Positions 1 through 8,621 of a DNA stretch of 36,886 bases are shown here, one piece after another. The position numbers and the translations under genes are program-made. The notes under the pieces are model-generated. The model was not told where the DNA came from. It worked only from the letters and a program-made list of their open reading frames with translations, and did not search any database. How positions within the stretch are numbered: the first letter of the stretch is position 1; each line of letters opens with the position of its first letter. This DNA comes from CAZOVK01 sp964583165 (lineage in GTDB: Bacteria; Bacillota; Clostridia; Lachnospirales; WRAX01), in contig CAZOVK010000016.1 of assembly GCA_964583165.1 (NCBI GenBank), forward strand, positions 1-36,886, given 5' to 3'.

Positions 1-369
1 ACCGGAGGCCTTAGGCACAACACCCGCAAGCCTCGCATTCACAGCCGTTTCAACAGCCTTTCTGAAATGCCGCTCCAAAACGTCAACACTGGTTTTGACC
101 GTCTTTTCGTCACTCATATTAACACACTCCAAGAAACTCACGGGCAAGCCCTTTTCGGTCAACAGCCCGTGAGCCATCAACTTCAACTCTCGCAAGCTCA
201 CATCACGCAAGCGGCTTTCGACCTCATTGGGTTCGGGCTTAAACGCCGCCAGAATCGCGGGCAAGCGTTCCTCAACAAACCGCTCAATAGCCGCATTCAC
301 AACACTTTCAACATCGTTTGCGCTCTCCGCTTTCGGCACGTTAACCGCCGAGTTCTTTACTTCTTCCAT
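1..369 (-). CDS. Phage scaffold protein, DUF4355-like (partial, cut by window edge)
   Basis: An open frame reads from an ATG at 369 through the left edge without a stop, giving 123 visible residues. The family is a capsid scaffold or minor structural protein of Siphovirus-type phages. What I see: an acidic, charged N-terminus, then a segment around residues 60-120 (LRELKLMAHGLLTEKGLP, then a VKTSVDVLERHF stretch and KAVETAVNARLAG) that resembles the conserved C-terminal part of DUF4355 proteins. AGGGGG lies 6 bases before the ATG, and the portal stop is 10 bases upstream, so it is the next gene of the same packaging operon. The order portal-scaffold is normal for phage head modules. The frame is too short to be one of the shadows in the opposite strand. 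The C-terminus is outside the window. Confidence 0.7.
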   Translation of the reverse strand, partial: MEEVKNSAVNVPKAESANDVESVVNAAIERFVEERLPAILAAFKPEPNEVESRLRDVSLRELKLMAHGLLTEKGLPVSFLECVNMSDEKTVKTSVDVLERHFRKAVETAVNARLAGVVPKASG

Positions 370-379
370 GCTGTACCCC

Positions 380-1678
380 CTAATTATTCATTTCTTTCTC
401 AACATCCTTAACAAAACTTACTTGACTTAGCAGCGTTTCTTTAGACACAAGCCCCGCCCCCGCATAAGTCGCAAGCATTTGCGCGTTCTCCAACTCGTTA
501 ATCGGAAGTGTTCGGTTAAACACAATCTGCACATCCGCGACATCAAACAAGGTCTTGCCCGTCTTGTAAAGCACATTCCGTATCAGCCCGAGCCGCTCAC
601 GCAATCCCGAAACAAAGAATCGCTCCTTAATCTTTGCGAGATACTCCAACGACAAGAGCTTAAACCGAATCGCCACGCCACTCGTGTTCCCCGAAAACAT
701 CTCATCCGTGAAATCGGGCGTCTGACTGAACTTATGTATATCAGCCGCCAATGCCTTCTTCAAAATCTCTGTTTCGGCCTCGTTAAGCGTTTTAGTCAGA
801 TAAGAAACCGTAACCGCATTCGCGCCCTCCCCACCCGGAATCTGCAAAATCCCAAGCGACTTCATATGCTTCAGCGTTTCGCCCTCGTCATCAATCATGG
901 CGTTCGCAATCACGAGTATCGCATTTACAAACCGTTCCTTGTCATTCATGCGGTCAGACTGCAAGATGTCATATGCGTCAATCAAACTGGTTACATTCTC
1001 AAAGTCCCCCTTCCCTTCCTCATTATTGAAATACTGAATGAGCGGCAAAGCCCCCAGATAATGAGGCAAACGCGACACAAGCGCGAAGTTACTCAAATCA
1101 CGCGAGAAGTATTCAAGGGTTTCTTCCTTTGTATAGACGTTGATGACATACCCCTTAAACTCCCCACGCGCGTCCATTCGCTTGAAGTAATACACACCAA
1201 ACAATGGCTCATCCTCAATCATATCAGAATAAACCATAAACGCCGCCTTTGGGTCAATCAACGCAAACTTCAACCGCGGCTCAACACCCGCGCTCATATA
1301 CGCCAGCTCAAACCCCACGCCATAAACCGATAAATCCTTCGCCAGCTCAGAATCATGCGTGTCGGCGTCAGCCGCCCTAAGCGTATCCTTCAAGTCCTTT
1401 AAATCAGTGCCGCCAGACAAATACGTTATCGGGTTCCCGAAACAATACCCAATCGCCGTATCCGTAATATACTTCGCGAACCCATTCGCCAGCCGATTAT
1501 TCGGCGCTGTCTGATTAGACTGAACACGCGACAAAATCTTCTGCCGCCCGTTATAATAGTCCTCCAGTTTAGAAAGCCGATAAACCTCCCGCCCATGCGC
1601 CGCTATCATCAGCCTAAGAACATCAGCCGAAATCCCGCCCTCAATCTCCGACGGGTCAAGCCTAAACATATCCAACAA
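380..1678 (-). CDS. Phage portal protein, SPP1 gp6-like
   Basis: About 430 residues, the usual length for the SPP1 gp6/DUF1073-like portal family, which forms the dodecameric ring through which DNA enters the capsid. Recognisable features are the N-terminal motif KLEDYYNGRQKI followed by NRLANGFAKYITDTAIGYCFGNPI (residues about 37-85), the typical 'nn.i.nnfak.ivd..vgYl.G.pi' stretch of these portals, and a C-terminal region with SGVAIRFKLLSLEYLAKIKE. The start is uncertain: TTG at 1678, TTG at 1675 and ATG at 1669 are all in frame behind AAGGGGGG; the second TTG has the best spacing. It follows the large terminase after 9 bases and precedes the scaffold. The reading frame is intact, with no sign of decay. 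Confidence 0.85.
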   Translation of the reverse strand: MLDMFRLDPSEIEGGISADVLRLMIAAHGREVYRLSKLEDYYNGRQKILSRVQSNQTAPNNRLANGFAKYITDTAIGYCFGNPITYLSGGTDLKDLKDTLRAADADTHDSELAKDLSVYGVGFELAYMSAGVEPRLKFALIDPKAAFMVYSDMIEDEPLFGVYYFKRMDARGEFKGYVINVYTKEETLEYFSRDLSNFALVSRLPHYLGALPLIQYFNNEEGKGDFENVTSLIDAYDILQSDRMNDKERFVNAILVIANAMIDDEGETLKHMKSLGILQIPGGEGANAVTVSYLTKTLNEAETEILKKALAADIHKFSQTPDFTDEMFSGNTSGVAIRFKLLSLEYLAKIKERFFVSGLRERLGLIRNVLYKTGKTLFDVADVQIVFNRTLPINELENAQMLATYAGAGLVSKETLLSQVSFVKDVEKEMNN

Positions 1679-1687
1679 AATCCCCCC

Positions 1688-2947
1688 TTAAAATAAAAAC
1701 TTACTGAGCACGCCCAAAGGCCTCACCTTAACGCGATGTTCTCTAGTAAACGCCGACAAACCATACCTCAGAGCGTCTATGCCGTGGTTATAAGCGTCAA
1801 CAGGCACATTCGTATACTGCCCAGAAGCCCTATCTTTCTGCCAAGCGTAATTCTGCAACTCCTCTACGAACCCGACACAGCGCGAATCGACAACCAGCTT
1901 GTGCATAGAAATAAAATTCAGCCCAAATAATATACTGCCCGGCCCTTTCTCAGCCCCACGTATGCGCGTTATCCCCATACGCCTCAAGTCGTCAATGCTT
2001 TTCTGCTCGGCCGAATCCGCAATAATGACCTCTTTCGCCAGCCCCAAATCCTTAATCAAAGCCGCCAGCGCGTCATTGAGCAAGCCCTTTTCAAAAAACT
2101 CACCCAAAACATAGATAACCTTCTTAGCCCCATCATACCGCCCCCAGATAACAGCCGAAGGGTCGTTCACATACCCAAAATCCAACCCAACAAACAGCGG
2201 CAAGCCTTTAACCTCACCATCAGAAACCACGCGCTTCTCGTAATTCGGGAACACAAGCTTATCCAACGTCGCAAACTCACCAAGCGCATAAATTCGATAA
2301 TAAGCAGGGTTAGTGATTTTCAACCCCTCCAAAACCTCACGATACTCGGGCGGCAAAAACCGATTATCCTCATAAGTAGTCTTATAAACCACACAATCGG
2401 CGGGGCAACTCTCAAAAAAATACCCATACACCCAATTGACCTTAGAAATCGGGTTAAACATCAGAATAACCTGCTTGTCCTCATCCAACGTCCGAAGCCT
2501 TAGCCGCAGCTGCGTAAAATCGTCCTTCGTTATCTCCGTGGCTTCCTCAACAACAATATCCGTCAGCCCGTTAATCGACTTAATCTTCTCATTGTCATCA
2601 AGCCCCCGAAAAATAAAATAAGAGCCGTTCGCCAGCTCCACACTATAATCCGTCTTATTCACTGTAGCAAAACGCGCATACCCCGAATCAGCAAGAATCT
2701 GCCGAAACAAGCTGAACACAGAATCCCTAAGCGTAGCGGCGACCTTTCTTACAATCAATACCTTGCGCTTTCGGTTCACAGCCTTCAACAAAATCTTCTG
2801 CAACGCCCCGTAACTCTTCCCGCTCCCCGCCCCGCCCATATAAACCTCAACCGCATGTGAATAATCGTCAATCCCGCGATATACCCACTCATTAAAACAG
2901 TCGGGGTTCAACACACGCCCGACGGGTTTCTTCGTTGCCCTACTCAT
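1688..2947 (-). CDS. Phage terminase large subunit, PBSX/Terminase_3 family
   Basis: The DNA-packaging motor: N-terminal ATPase plus C-terminal RNase H-fold nuclease. Seen in sequence: Walker A GGAGSGKS near residue 38, Walker B IVVEEATE near residue 132 followed by a coupling motif region ILMFNP, and nuclease acidic motifs LDFGYVNDPSA (about 253), IIADSAE (about 308) and the C-terminal DAYNHGIDALRYG (about 390). At 419 residues it is full length for this family. The ATG at 2947 overlaps the end of the small-subunit gene by 8 bases, which implies translational coupling; the only upstream purine patch is a weak GGGTTGG. All catalytic motifs are present, so it could be functional. Confidence 0.93.
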   Translation of the reverse strand: MSRATKKPVGRVLNPDCFNEWVYRGIDDYSHAVEVYMGGAGSGKSYGALQKILLKAVNRKRKVLIVRKVAATLRDSVFSLFRQILADSGYARFATVNKTDYSVELANGSYFIFRGLDDNEKIKSINGLTDIVVEEATEITKDDFTQLRLRLRTLDEDKQVILMFNPISKVNWVYGYFFESCPADCVVYKTTYEDNRFLPPEYREVLEGLKITNPAYYRIYALGEFATLDKLVFPNYEKRVVSDGEVKGLPLFVGLDFGYVNDPSAVIWGRYDGAKKVIYVLGEFFEKGLLNDALAALIKDLGLAKEVIIADSAEQKSIDDLRRMGITRIRGAEKGPGSILFGLNFISMHKLVVDSRCVGFVEELQNYAWQKDRASGQYTNVPVDAYNHGIDALRYGLSAFTREHRVKVRPLGVLSKFLF

Positions 2948-3185
2948 CTTTATACCAACCCATATCGCCCGCCGCGTCGCCGTCCTCTAGCCCCAGATTC
3001 TTATATAGCAGTTCGGCCGCCCGAATCCGTTCGGCAGGGCTTGGGCGTTTGGCGGCCTTCGCCCCCGTTTCGTCCGTTTCAGCCAGCGGCTCACCGCGCA
3101 TAATATCAGACAAAAACCGCAGAATCTCGCCGCTTCCGGCAATACCGCCGTCAGCCTTCGCTTTTCGGCGTGTTCTCTTCTCCAT
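2940..3185 (-). CDS. Terminase small subunit-like, short form lacking the HTH domain
   Basis: A protein of 81 residues (84 if a GTG at 3194 is used). The ATG at 3185 is preferred because GAGGTG sits 6 bases before it. The part GEILRFLSDIMRGEP ... PSPAERIRAAELLYKNLGL resembles the C-terminal half of PBSX-type small terminases (the 'evl..l..imRGe ... kd rlkAaelLgK.lgl' region). The basic N-terminus (EKRTRRKAKA) takes the place of the helix-turn-helix DNA-binding domain these proteins normally carry. Its position directly before, and overlapping, the large subunit supports the call. It could be a naturally short variant or the truncated remains of a longer gene; the upstream sequence 3195-3340 holds no in-frame continuation that I can recognise. 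Confidence 0.65.
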   Translation of the reverse strand: MEKRTRRKAKADGGIAGSGEILRFLSDIMRGEPLAETDETGAKAAKRPSPAERIRAAELLYKNLGLEDGDAAGDMGWYKDE

Positions 3186-3340
3186 CCCTTGCACCTCGGT
3201 TATTTTCTAGTTTACAATATATCACAGCTACTACCCGACTTACAATGTCAAGCCCTGTCAAGTTCTGCCAACTTCTTGTGTTCTATCCAAATTTCTTTCT
3301 CATAAACTATCCTATACGAATGCAAAGGAGGACAAGACAC

Positions 3341-5959
3341 ATGGAATGGCAACAAATGGGCACACAGGAGGTAATCTCAAAGCTATCAGCGCACCAAAGT
3401 GGACTTTCGAGCGCCGAAGCGGGCGCACGCCTAACCGAATACGGCAAGAACAAACTAGCGGACAAGCCCCAACCCCCGCTGATTTTGCGTTTCTTCGCCC
3501 AATTCAATGACTTTATGATAATAATTTTGCTATCGGCGGCGGCTGTATCGTTCGTGACCTCAATCCTTCACGGCGACATGGACTTCTTCGACCCGCTCAT
3601 AATCCTTTTAATTGTGGCAGTCAACGCGCTATTGGGGCTAATTCAAGAATACCGCGCCGAAAAAGCCCTAGACGCGCTCAAATCCCTAACCAAACCGCAC
3701 GCCAAGGTCATGCGTGACGGTCACATGAACATGGTCAATATCGAAGACCTAGTCCCCGGCGACATAGTAGTGCTTGAAGCGGGCGATTTCGTGCCCGCCG
3801 ATTGTCGCCTAATCTCCGCGCACAATCTCCGCGCCGAAGAGAGCGCCCTCACAGGCGAGAGTGTCCCTTCCGAAAAGGACGCAAGAATAATGCCCAAAGC
3901 CGCCACAAGCCCCGGCGACATCAAAAACATGCTCTTCTTCGGCTCCAGTATCACAATGGGGCGCGGACAAGCCATAGTCACCGACACAGGGCAAAACACC
4001 CAAGTCGGCCGGATAGCAGAACTGCTAGAAGAAGACGCGCCCAAAACTCCACTACAAGAACGCCTGGCCGAAACAGCGAAAAAACTCGGCATAGCCGTTC
4101 TCATCATCTGTGCCCTACTCTTCTTCTTAGGCGTATTGCGCCGCCTGCCGCCATTTGACATGTTCATGACCTCCGTAAGTCTGGCCGTAGCCGCCATACC
4201 CGAAGGTCTGCCCGCCATAGTCACCATTATGCTAGCCATAGGTGTTCAGCGTATGGCTAAACAAAACGCCATCATGCGCAAACTGCCCGCCGTAGAAACC
4301 CTCGGTTGCGCAACCATCATCTGCACAGACAAAACAGGCACGCTCACCAAAAACAGAATGACAGTCGTAGAAATTGCGAACGCCACCGCCAACACACCGA
4401 ACGCAACAGACAAATCCTACATATTAACCCTAATGAGCCTATGCAATGACAGCGTAATCGAACACAATGACGGCGAAACCGTCATCCTCGGCGACCCCAC
4501 AGAAACCGCTTTAGTTTCCGCCGCGTTAGATATGAGATTGGACAAGCACGCGCTGGAATCAGAAACCCCGCGCGTTGATGAATGGGGCTTCGATTCTGAC
4601 CGCAAGCTTATGACAACTTTGCATCGAACTTCCAACGGCTTCACAAGCGTCACCAAGGGCGCACCTGACGTTCTCCTTGCCCTATGTGATACCTACTATG
4701 AAAGCGGACGAGCCGTTCCCATGACAAACGGCACACGCCGCAAGTTGGAAAAGCTCCTAGAAAACTGGGCAGACAGCGCCCTCCGCGTCATAGGCGTAGC
4801 CACGCGTACATATTCAAACGCCCCGCATGCCCAAAGCCCCAAATCCGTAGAAACAAAACTGACATTCGTTGGTCTATGCGGCTTAATGGACCCTCCGCGT
4901 GATGAGGTCTACGAAGCCGTCAGAACCGCAAAACGCGCGGGCATACGCCCAGTTATGGTAACAGGCGACCACGCCAGAACAGCCGTTGCCCTAGCCAAAA
5001 TAATCGGCATTTCTCCGAACTCAGAAGCACTCACAGGCGCGCAAATAGACATAATGAACCAACAACAACTCGAAAACTGTATCAACAACTACAACGTCTT
5101 CGCCCGCGTATCCCCCGAACACAAACTGCGCATAGTCCGCGCCTTCCAAAAGCACGGTCACATTGTGGCAATGACAGGTGACGGCGTAAACGACGCCCCC
5201 GCCTTAAAAGCCGCCGACATCGGCTGTGCCATGGGGCGTTCAGGCACAGACGTAGCCAAAGCGGCGGCCGATATGGTTCTCTCAGACGACAATTTCAGTA
5301 CCATAGTAGAAGCCGTCCGCGAAGGGCGCGGCATCTACGACAACATCAGAAAGGCCGTACACTTCCTGCTCTCCTGCAACATCGGTGAAATCCTCACCAT
5401 CTTCGCGGCAATACTCCTAGGCTGGTCAGCCCCGCTTCTAGCCATTCAACTACTCTGGGTAAACCTCGTCACCGACTCCCTGCCCGCGATTGCGCTCGGG
5501 CTTGACCTGCCCACAGACGAAACCATGACACAAAAACCCAAAGGCCGCGTCAAAAGCCTGTTTGCGGGCGGGCTATGGACACGCATAATCCTTGAAGGCA
5601 TAATGATAGGTCTGCTCGCACTCCTAGCCTTCGCCATAGGCGTGACCTTCTTCGACACAGGTGGCGTAATAATCGGGCGCACTATGGCATTCGCGACGCT
5701 CTCCATCTCCCAACTTATCCACGCCTTCAATATGCACAGCGAACATTCTATTTTACCGCTCGGCTTCTTACAGAACAAGTACCTTTGCGGCTCATTTATA
5801 GTCTGTTTAGCCCTACAACTCGGCGTAATCATGCTCCCATCCGTAGCCTCACTCTTCAAGGTTACGCCCCTCGGCTCAACAAGCTGGCTAATCGTAGCCG
5901 GGTTAAGCATTATGCCACTCATAATAGTAGAGATTCAAAAAAGGCTGACGAAAGATTAG
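3341..5959 (+). CDS. Calcium-translocating P-type ATPase (P2A, SERCA/PMR1-like)
   Basis: An 872-residue membrane pump that most likely exports Ca2+. The ATG at 3341 is chosen because AAAGGAGGA lies 8-9 bases before it; longer upstream frames add sequence unlike the family. Domains in order: actuator with TGES (171-174), PEGLP in M4 (from 287), phosphorylation motif DKTGTLT with Asp330, nucleotide-binding domain, hinge GDGVNDAP (613-620), then M5-M10. Ca2+ ligands of SERCA are conserved as SCNIGE in M5 and NLVTDSLPA in M6, along with the Glu of PEGLP, which separates it from Na/K and Mg pumps. No neighbouring calcium gene is visible. It is transcribed away from the prophage and has no clear consensus promoter; TTGTGT at 3276 is the best -35-like string. 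Confidence 0.92.
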   Translation: MEWQQMGTQEVISKLSAHQSGLSSAEAGARLTEYGKNKLADKPQPPLILRFFAQFNDFMIIILLSAAAVSFVTSILHGDMDFFDPLIILLIVAVNALLGLIQEYRAEKALDALKSLTKPHAKVMRDGHMNMVNIEDLVPGDIVVLEAGDFVPADCRLISAHNLRAEESALTGESVPSEKDARIMPKAATSPGDIKNMLFFGSSITMGRGQAIVTDTGQNTQVGRIAELLEEDAPKTPLQERLAETAKKLGIAVLIICALLFFLGVLRRLPPFDMFMTSVSLAVAAIPEGLPAIVTIMLAIGVQRMAKQNAIMRKLPAVETLGCATIICTDKTGTLTKNRMTVVEIANATANTPNATDKSYILTLMSLCNDSVIEHNDGETVILGDPTETALVSAALDMRLDKHALESETPRVDEWGFDSDRKLMTTLHRTSNGFTSVTKGAPDVLLALCDTYYESGRAVPMTNGTRRKLEKLLENWADSALRVIGVATRTYSNAPHAQSPKSVETKLTFVGLCGLMDPPRDEVYEAVRTAKRAGIRPVMVTGDHARTAVALAKIIGISPNSEALTGAQIDIMNQQQLENCINNYNVFARVSPEHKLRIVRAFQKHGHIVAMTGDGVNDAPALKAADIGCAMGRSGTDVAKAAADMVLSDDNFSTIVEAVREGRGIYDNIRKAVHFLLSCNIGEILTIFAAILLGWSAPLLAIQLLWVNLVTDSLPAIALGLDLPTDETMTQKPKGRVKSLFAGGLWTRIILEGIMIGLLALLAFAIGVTFFDTGGVIIGRTMAFATLSISQLIHAFNMHSEHSILPLGFLQNKYLCGSFIVCLALQLGVIMLPSVASLFKVTPLGSTSWLIVAGLSIMPLIIVEIQKRLTKD

Positions 5960-5977
5960 CCAAACCCCGCCCCCCCG

Positions 5978-5986
5978 TGTTATAAT
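5978..5986 (+). promoter_or_regulatory. Extended -10 promoter for the GalK-like gene
   Basis: A perfect TATAAT at 5981-5986 is preceded by TG plus one base (5978-5979), the extended -10 form that can work without a good -35. Transcription would start near 5993, about 20 bases before the start codon. The -35 region falls on the end of the ATPase gene and is poor. Confidence 0.5.
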
Positions 5987-6012
5987 ATGAAAAAACGGGA
6001 AGTGGTGGGGCT

Positions 6013-7293
6013 ATGGCAAGTATTGGTTATCTACGAAATGCAATAGAAAATGAAGCCGCGAACACAACATTCGCGGCTTTATACGGTAACGACTCAATCG
6101 GTACAGCACGTGAGCGATACAAAAACTTACTCTCGCGCTTTCTGTCTGCATTCGGCACAGACAACGCCCGCCTTTTCAGCGCGGCGGGGCGCTCAGAAAT
6201 CGGCGGCAATCACACAGACCATAACAACGGCAAGGTTCTGGCGGCCGCCCTCGGCATTGACGCGCTCGCGGCTGTCGCTCCCAAATCTGACGACATAGTA
6301 GAGATTCTGTCAGACGGATTCCCGACTGTCGCGCTGTCCGCTTTTGACCTATCCAAACGTGATGACGAAATCGGTACATCGGCGGCGCTTGTACGTGGCG
6401 TTCTCGCCCGCCTTTCCATTCTCGGCTACACAATAGGCGGCTTCCGTGCCTGTATACACAGTACTGTTCCCGCGGGTTCGGGGCTGTCATCTTCTGCGTG
6501 TTATGAGGTTCTAATCTGCACAATCATAAACCACATCTACAACGAGGGCAAAATCCCACCCGTCATTATAGCCCAAACCGCCCAGTACGCCGAAAACACC
6601 TACTTCGGAAAACCGAGCGGCCTAATGGACCAGCTCGCAAGCGCCGTCGGCGGCTTCACCGCCATTGACTTCGCCGATACGGATAATCCAATAGTCACTC
6701 CCGTTCCGTTCGCGTTTGAAAACAGCGGCTACACCCTAGCGATTGTTAAAACAGGCGGCAGTCACGCCGACTTATCAGACGCTTACGCCGCCATAAAGTC
6801 AGAAATGCTTGACATAGCGGGTTACTTCGGCTGTGAGAACATGCGTGGCGTAAACGAATCAGACTTTTACGCACACATCCCCCATCTGCGCGAAAACTTC
6901 TCTGACCGCGCGTTTCTTCGCGCAATGCACTACATAAACGAAAACAAGCGCGTAGACAATATGCGTCACGCGCTTGAAAACAATAATTTTATGGGATTCC
7001 TCAATCTCGTAAACTCATCGGGTCAAAGTTCATGGCAACTGCTCCAAAATATCACAAACCCAAACGACCCAATGCGCCAACCAATCGCGCTCGCCCTTGC
7101 GCTCACGTCAGAATTTCTGAATGGCGACGGTGCTTGCCGCGTTCACGGCGGCGGCTTCGCAGGCACAATCCAGGCGTATATCCCGAACGCGCGTTTTGCC
7201 GAGTATGAAAGCTTTATAAACAGCGTTTTCGGCGATTCAGCAGTTATCCCGCTAACAGTAAGACATACGGGCGCAACCGAAATAATTCTATAA
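6013..7293 (+). CDS. Galactokinase-like GHMP sugar kinase
   Basis: A 426-residue cytoplasmic kinase expected to phosphorylate C1 of galactose (Leloir pathway) or a related sugar. Seen: the galactokinase signature as GRSEIGGNHTDHNNG (about 59-73), the GHMP ATP loop PAGSGLSSSA (about 154), the catalytic-Asp segment GLMDQLASAVGG (about 202) and the C-terminal GGGFAGTIQA. The signature has Asn where classical GalK has Glu (GEHTDY), a position that contacts galactose, so the substrate may differ; I recall this GGNHTDH form from Firmicutes GalK-like proteins but cannot verify it here. The RBS is weak (GTGGTGG). It stands alone: no galT, galE or sugar transporter is adjacent, and it converges on plsC with a 4-base gap and no obvious terminator. 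Confidence 0.85.
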   Translation: MASIGYLRNAIENEAANTTFAALYGNDSIGTARERYKNLLSRFLSAFGTDNARLFSAAGRSEIGGNHTDHNNGKVLAAALGIDALAAVAPKSDDIVEILSDGFPTVALSAFDLSKRDDEIGTSAALVRGVLARLSILGYTIGGFRACIHSTVPAGSGLSSSACYEVLICTIINHIYNEGKIPPVIIAQTAQYAENTYFGKPSGLMDQLASAVGGFTAIDFADTDNPIVTPVPFAFENSGYTLAIVKTGGSHADLSDAYAAIKSEMLDIAGYFGCENMRGVNESDFYAHIPHLRENFSDRAFLRAMHYINENKRVDNMRHALENNNFMGFLNLVNSSGQSSWQLLQNITNPNDPMRQPIALALALTSEFLNGDGACRVHGGGFAGTIQAYIPNARFAEYESFINSVFGDSAVIPLTVRHTGATEIIL

Positions 7294-7297
7294 AACT

Positions 7298-7888
7298 TTA
7301 CTCAGCCACCCGCGCAAGCTCGTTTATCGTATCCATAACCGAATCTGAAATGGCTGTCATTTGCTCTTTTGGCAGCCTTTTTCCGTGATATTCGGTCATA
7401 TCTATCGTATCACCCACGTTGATAATTACCTTTGAAAACGGTCTGTATGTCGCCTTGATACCGATAGGTACGATATTCGCGCCGCCCTTATGCGCAAACA
7501 TCACCGCGCCCGCTTTCGCGCCGCGCGTTTCTTCGGGTCTGACGCGCGTACCCTGAATGAAGATACCCAGCGGGCGTGCATTCGCGAGCGCCGCAAGTGC
7601 CATCTTATATGTATCCGTACTGGGGTTGGCGCGGTCAACGGGTATGACATTCAGAGCCCTTATCGCATGTTTCAGTAACGGCACATGAAAGAGTTCATCC
7701 TTACCCAAGAACACAATAGGGCGCTTGATAGCGACACCGGCGACAATCGCATCAAGTATGCTAAGATGGTTAAAGCACAATACAACAGCGCCCTCAGACG
7801 GGATTTTCTCTGCGTTTCTAAGCCTTAGGCGAAAGATTATCCTGAAAATAAAGCCCAAGCATGCCCTTGCCCCTTTATAAAATCTCAC
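7298..7888 (-). CDS. plsC: 1-acyl-sn-glycerol-3-phosphate acyltransferase (PlsC family)
   Basis: A 196-residue membrane-associated acyltransferase that makes phosphatidic acid from lysophosphatidic acid. The catalytic HX4D motif is present as NHLSILD (His41, Asp46). The third motif, usually FPEGTR, reads FIQGTR (110-115), so Glu is replaced by Gln112. The PVD(R) block IPVDR around residue 82-86 is normal. The gene starts with GTG at 7888, which overlaps the cmk stop in a GTGA arrangement, so it is translationally coupled to cmk. The cmk-plsC pair is common in Clostridia; the ispH and rpsA genes that often follow are absent here. Confidence 0.87.
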   Translation of the reverse strand: MRFYKGARACLGFIFRIIFRLRLRNAEKIPSEGAVVLCFNHLSILDAIVAGVAIKRPIVFLGKDELFHVPLLKHAIRALNVIPVDRANPSTDTYKMALAALANARPLGIFIQGTRVRPEETRGAKAGAVMFAHKGGANIVPIGIKATYRPFSKVIINVGDTIDMTEYHGKRLPKEQMTAISDSVMDTINELARVAE

Positions 7889-8550
7889 CTTGAGGTCACC
7901 TCCGAAAGCATTTTCGCCAAAGCATCAGCCACTCCGTCTTCTGTCAAACTCGATGTATCAACCACAACAGCCCCCGGCGCGACCATTAGCGGCGATTCAA
8001 CGCGGTGTGTATCATCAAAGTCACGCTTTTTCACATCAGCCAACACGCGCGAAAACGTAATAGGCTCTCCCTTTGCGTAAAGCTCATCAAAACGCCGTTT
8101 CGCACGTACTTCGGGCGACGCGTCAAGGAAAATCTTGAGTTCAGCGTTCGGTAAAACCTTTGTTCCTATATCTCGCCCATCCATAACGACATCACGCCCC
8201 GCCGCAATGTTTTGTTGTTGAGCGACCAAAAACGCGCGTACAGCCGCAAACTTAGACACAGCCGATGCGAGAAGCCCCGCGTTTGCCGTGCGTATACGCT
8301 CGGAATAGTCTGTGCCATTCAAAAACGTGCGCTGTTCACCGTTTACAAGTTCCAATCTTATATCAATCTCCGGCAATAACGAACAAATTGCCTCTTCATT
8401 CTTAACATCAACACCGCGATTCTCGGCATAAACACCCACAGCGCGATACATTGCGCCTGTGTCAACATAGAGGTAACCAAACTTCGCCGCCAACTTCCGC
8501 GCGACACTGCTCTTACCCGAACCCACAGGCCCGTCTATAGCTACTTGCAA
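7885..8550 (-). CDS. cmk: Cytidylate kinase
   Basis: Phosphorylates CMP and dCMP to the diphosphates. The 221-residue protein starts QVAIDGPVGSGKSS (P-loop from residue 7), continues with YVDTGAMYRAV, and has the CMP-binding GRDVVMDGRDIGT and the lid region KRRFDEL; length and motif order are those of bacterial Cmk. The start is TTG at 8550, supported by AGGAG 8 bases upstream and by the conserved N-terminus beginning right there. It is the first gene of the coupled cmk-plsC pair and lies 71 bases after the flavoprotein gene, with two small hairpins in the gap. Confidence 0.95.
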   Translation of the reverse strand: MQVAIDGPVGSGKSSVARKLAAKFGYLYVDTGAMYRAVGVYAENRGVDVKNEEAICSLLPEIDIRLELVNGEQRTFLNGTDYSERIRTANAGLLASAVSKFAAVRAFLVAQQQNIAAGRDVVMDGRDIGTKVLPNAELKIFLDASPEVRAKRRFDELYAKGEPITFSRVLADVKKRDFDDTHRVESPLMVAPGAVVVDTSSLTEDGVADALAKMLSEVTSR

Positions 8551-8572
8551 ACAATCAACTCCTGTTACGTTT

Positions 8573-8618
8573 CGGCGGCTAAAGCCGCCGTGATAATATG
8601 AAACCGCCTAAAGGCGGT
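8573..8618. repeat. Pair of related hairpins between flavoprotein gene and cmk
   Basis: Two perfect inverted repeats stand 12 bases apart: CGGCGGC-TAAA-GCCGCCG at 8573-8590 and ACCGCC-TAAA-GGCGGT at 8603-8618. Both have the loop TAAA on the plus strand and stems made of GGC/GCC units with the arms swapped. On the minus strand the second begins 4 bases after the flavoprotein stop and is followed by TTTCATATT, so it could be a weak terminator or mRNA-end stabiliser. Confidence 0.6.
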
Positions 8619-8621
8619 AAT

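Noticed and set aside
479..1333. Plus-strand open frame of 284 codons opposite the portal gene
   Set aside because: The opposite strand encodes a recognisable portal protein; this frame has no family features and no RBS.
1..3194. Phage genes as a defence island or gene-transfer-agent system
   Set aside because: Only standard packaging proteins are visible; the part that could decide lies outside the window.
3170..3340. N-terminal extension of the Ca2+ ATPase reading frame
   Set aside because: The extension has no similarity to the family, overlaps the small-terminase gene, and a strong RBS stands before the ATG at 3341.
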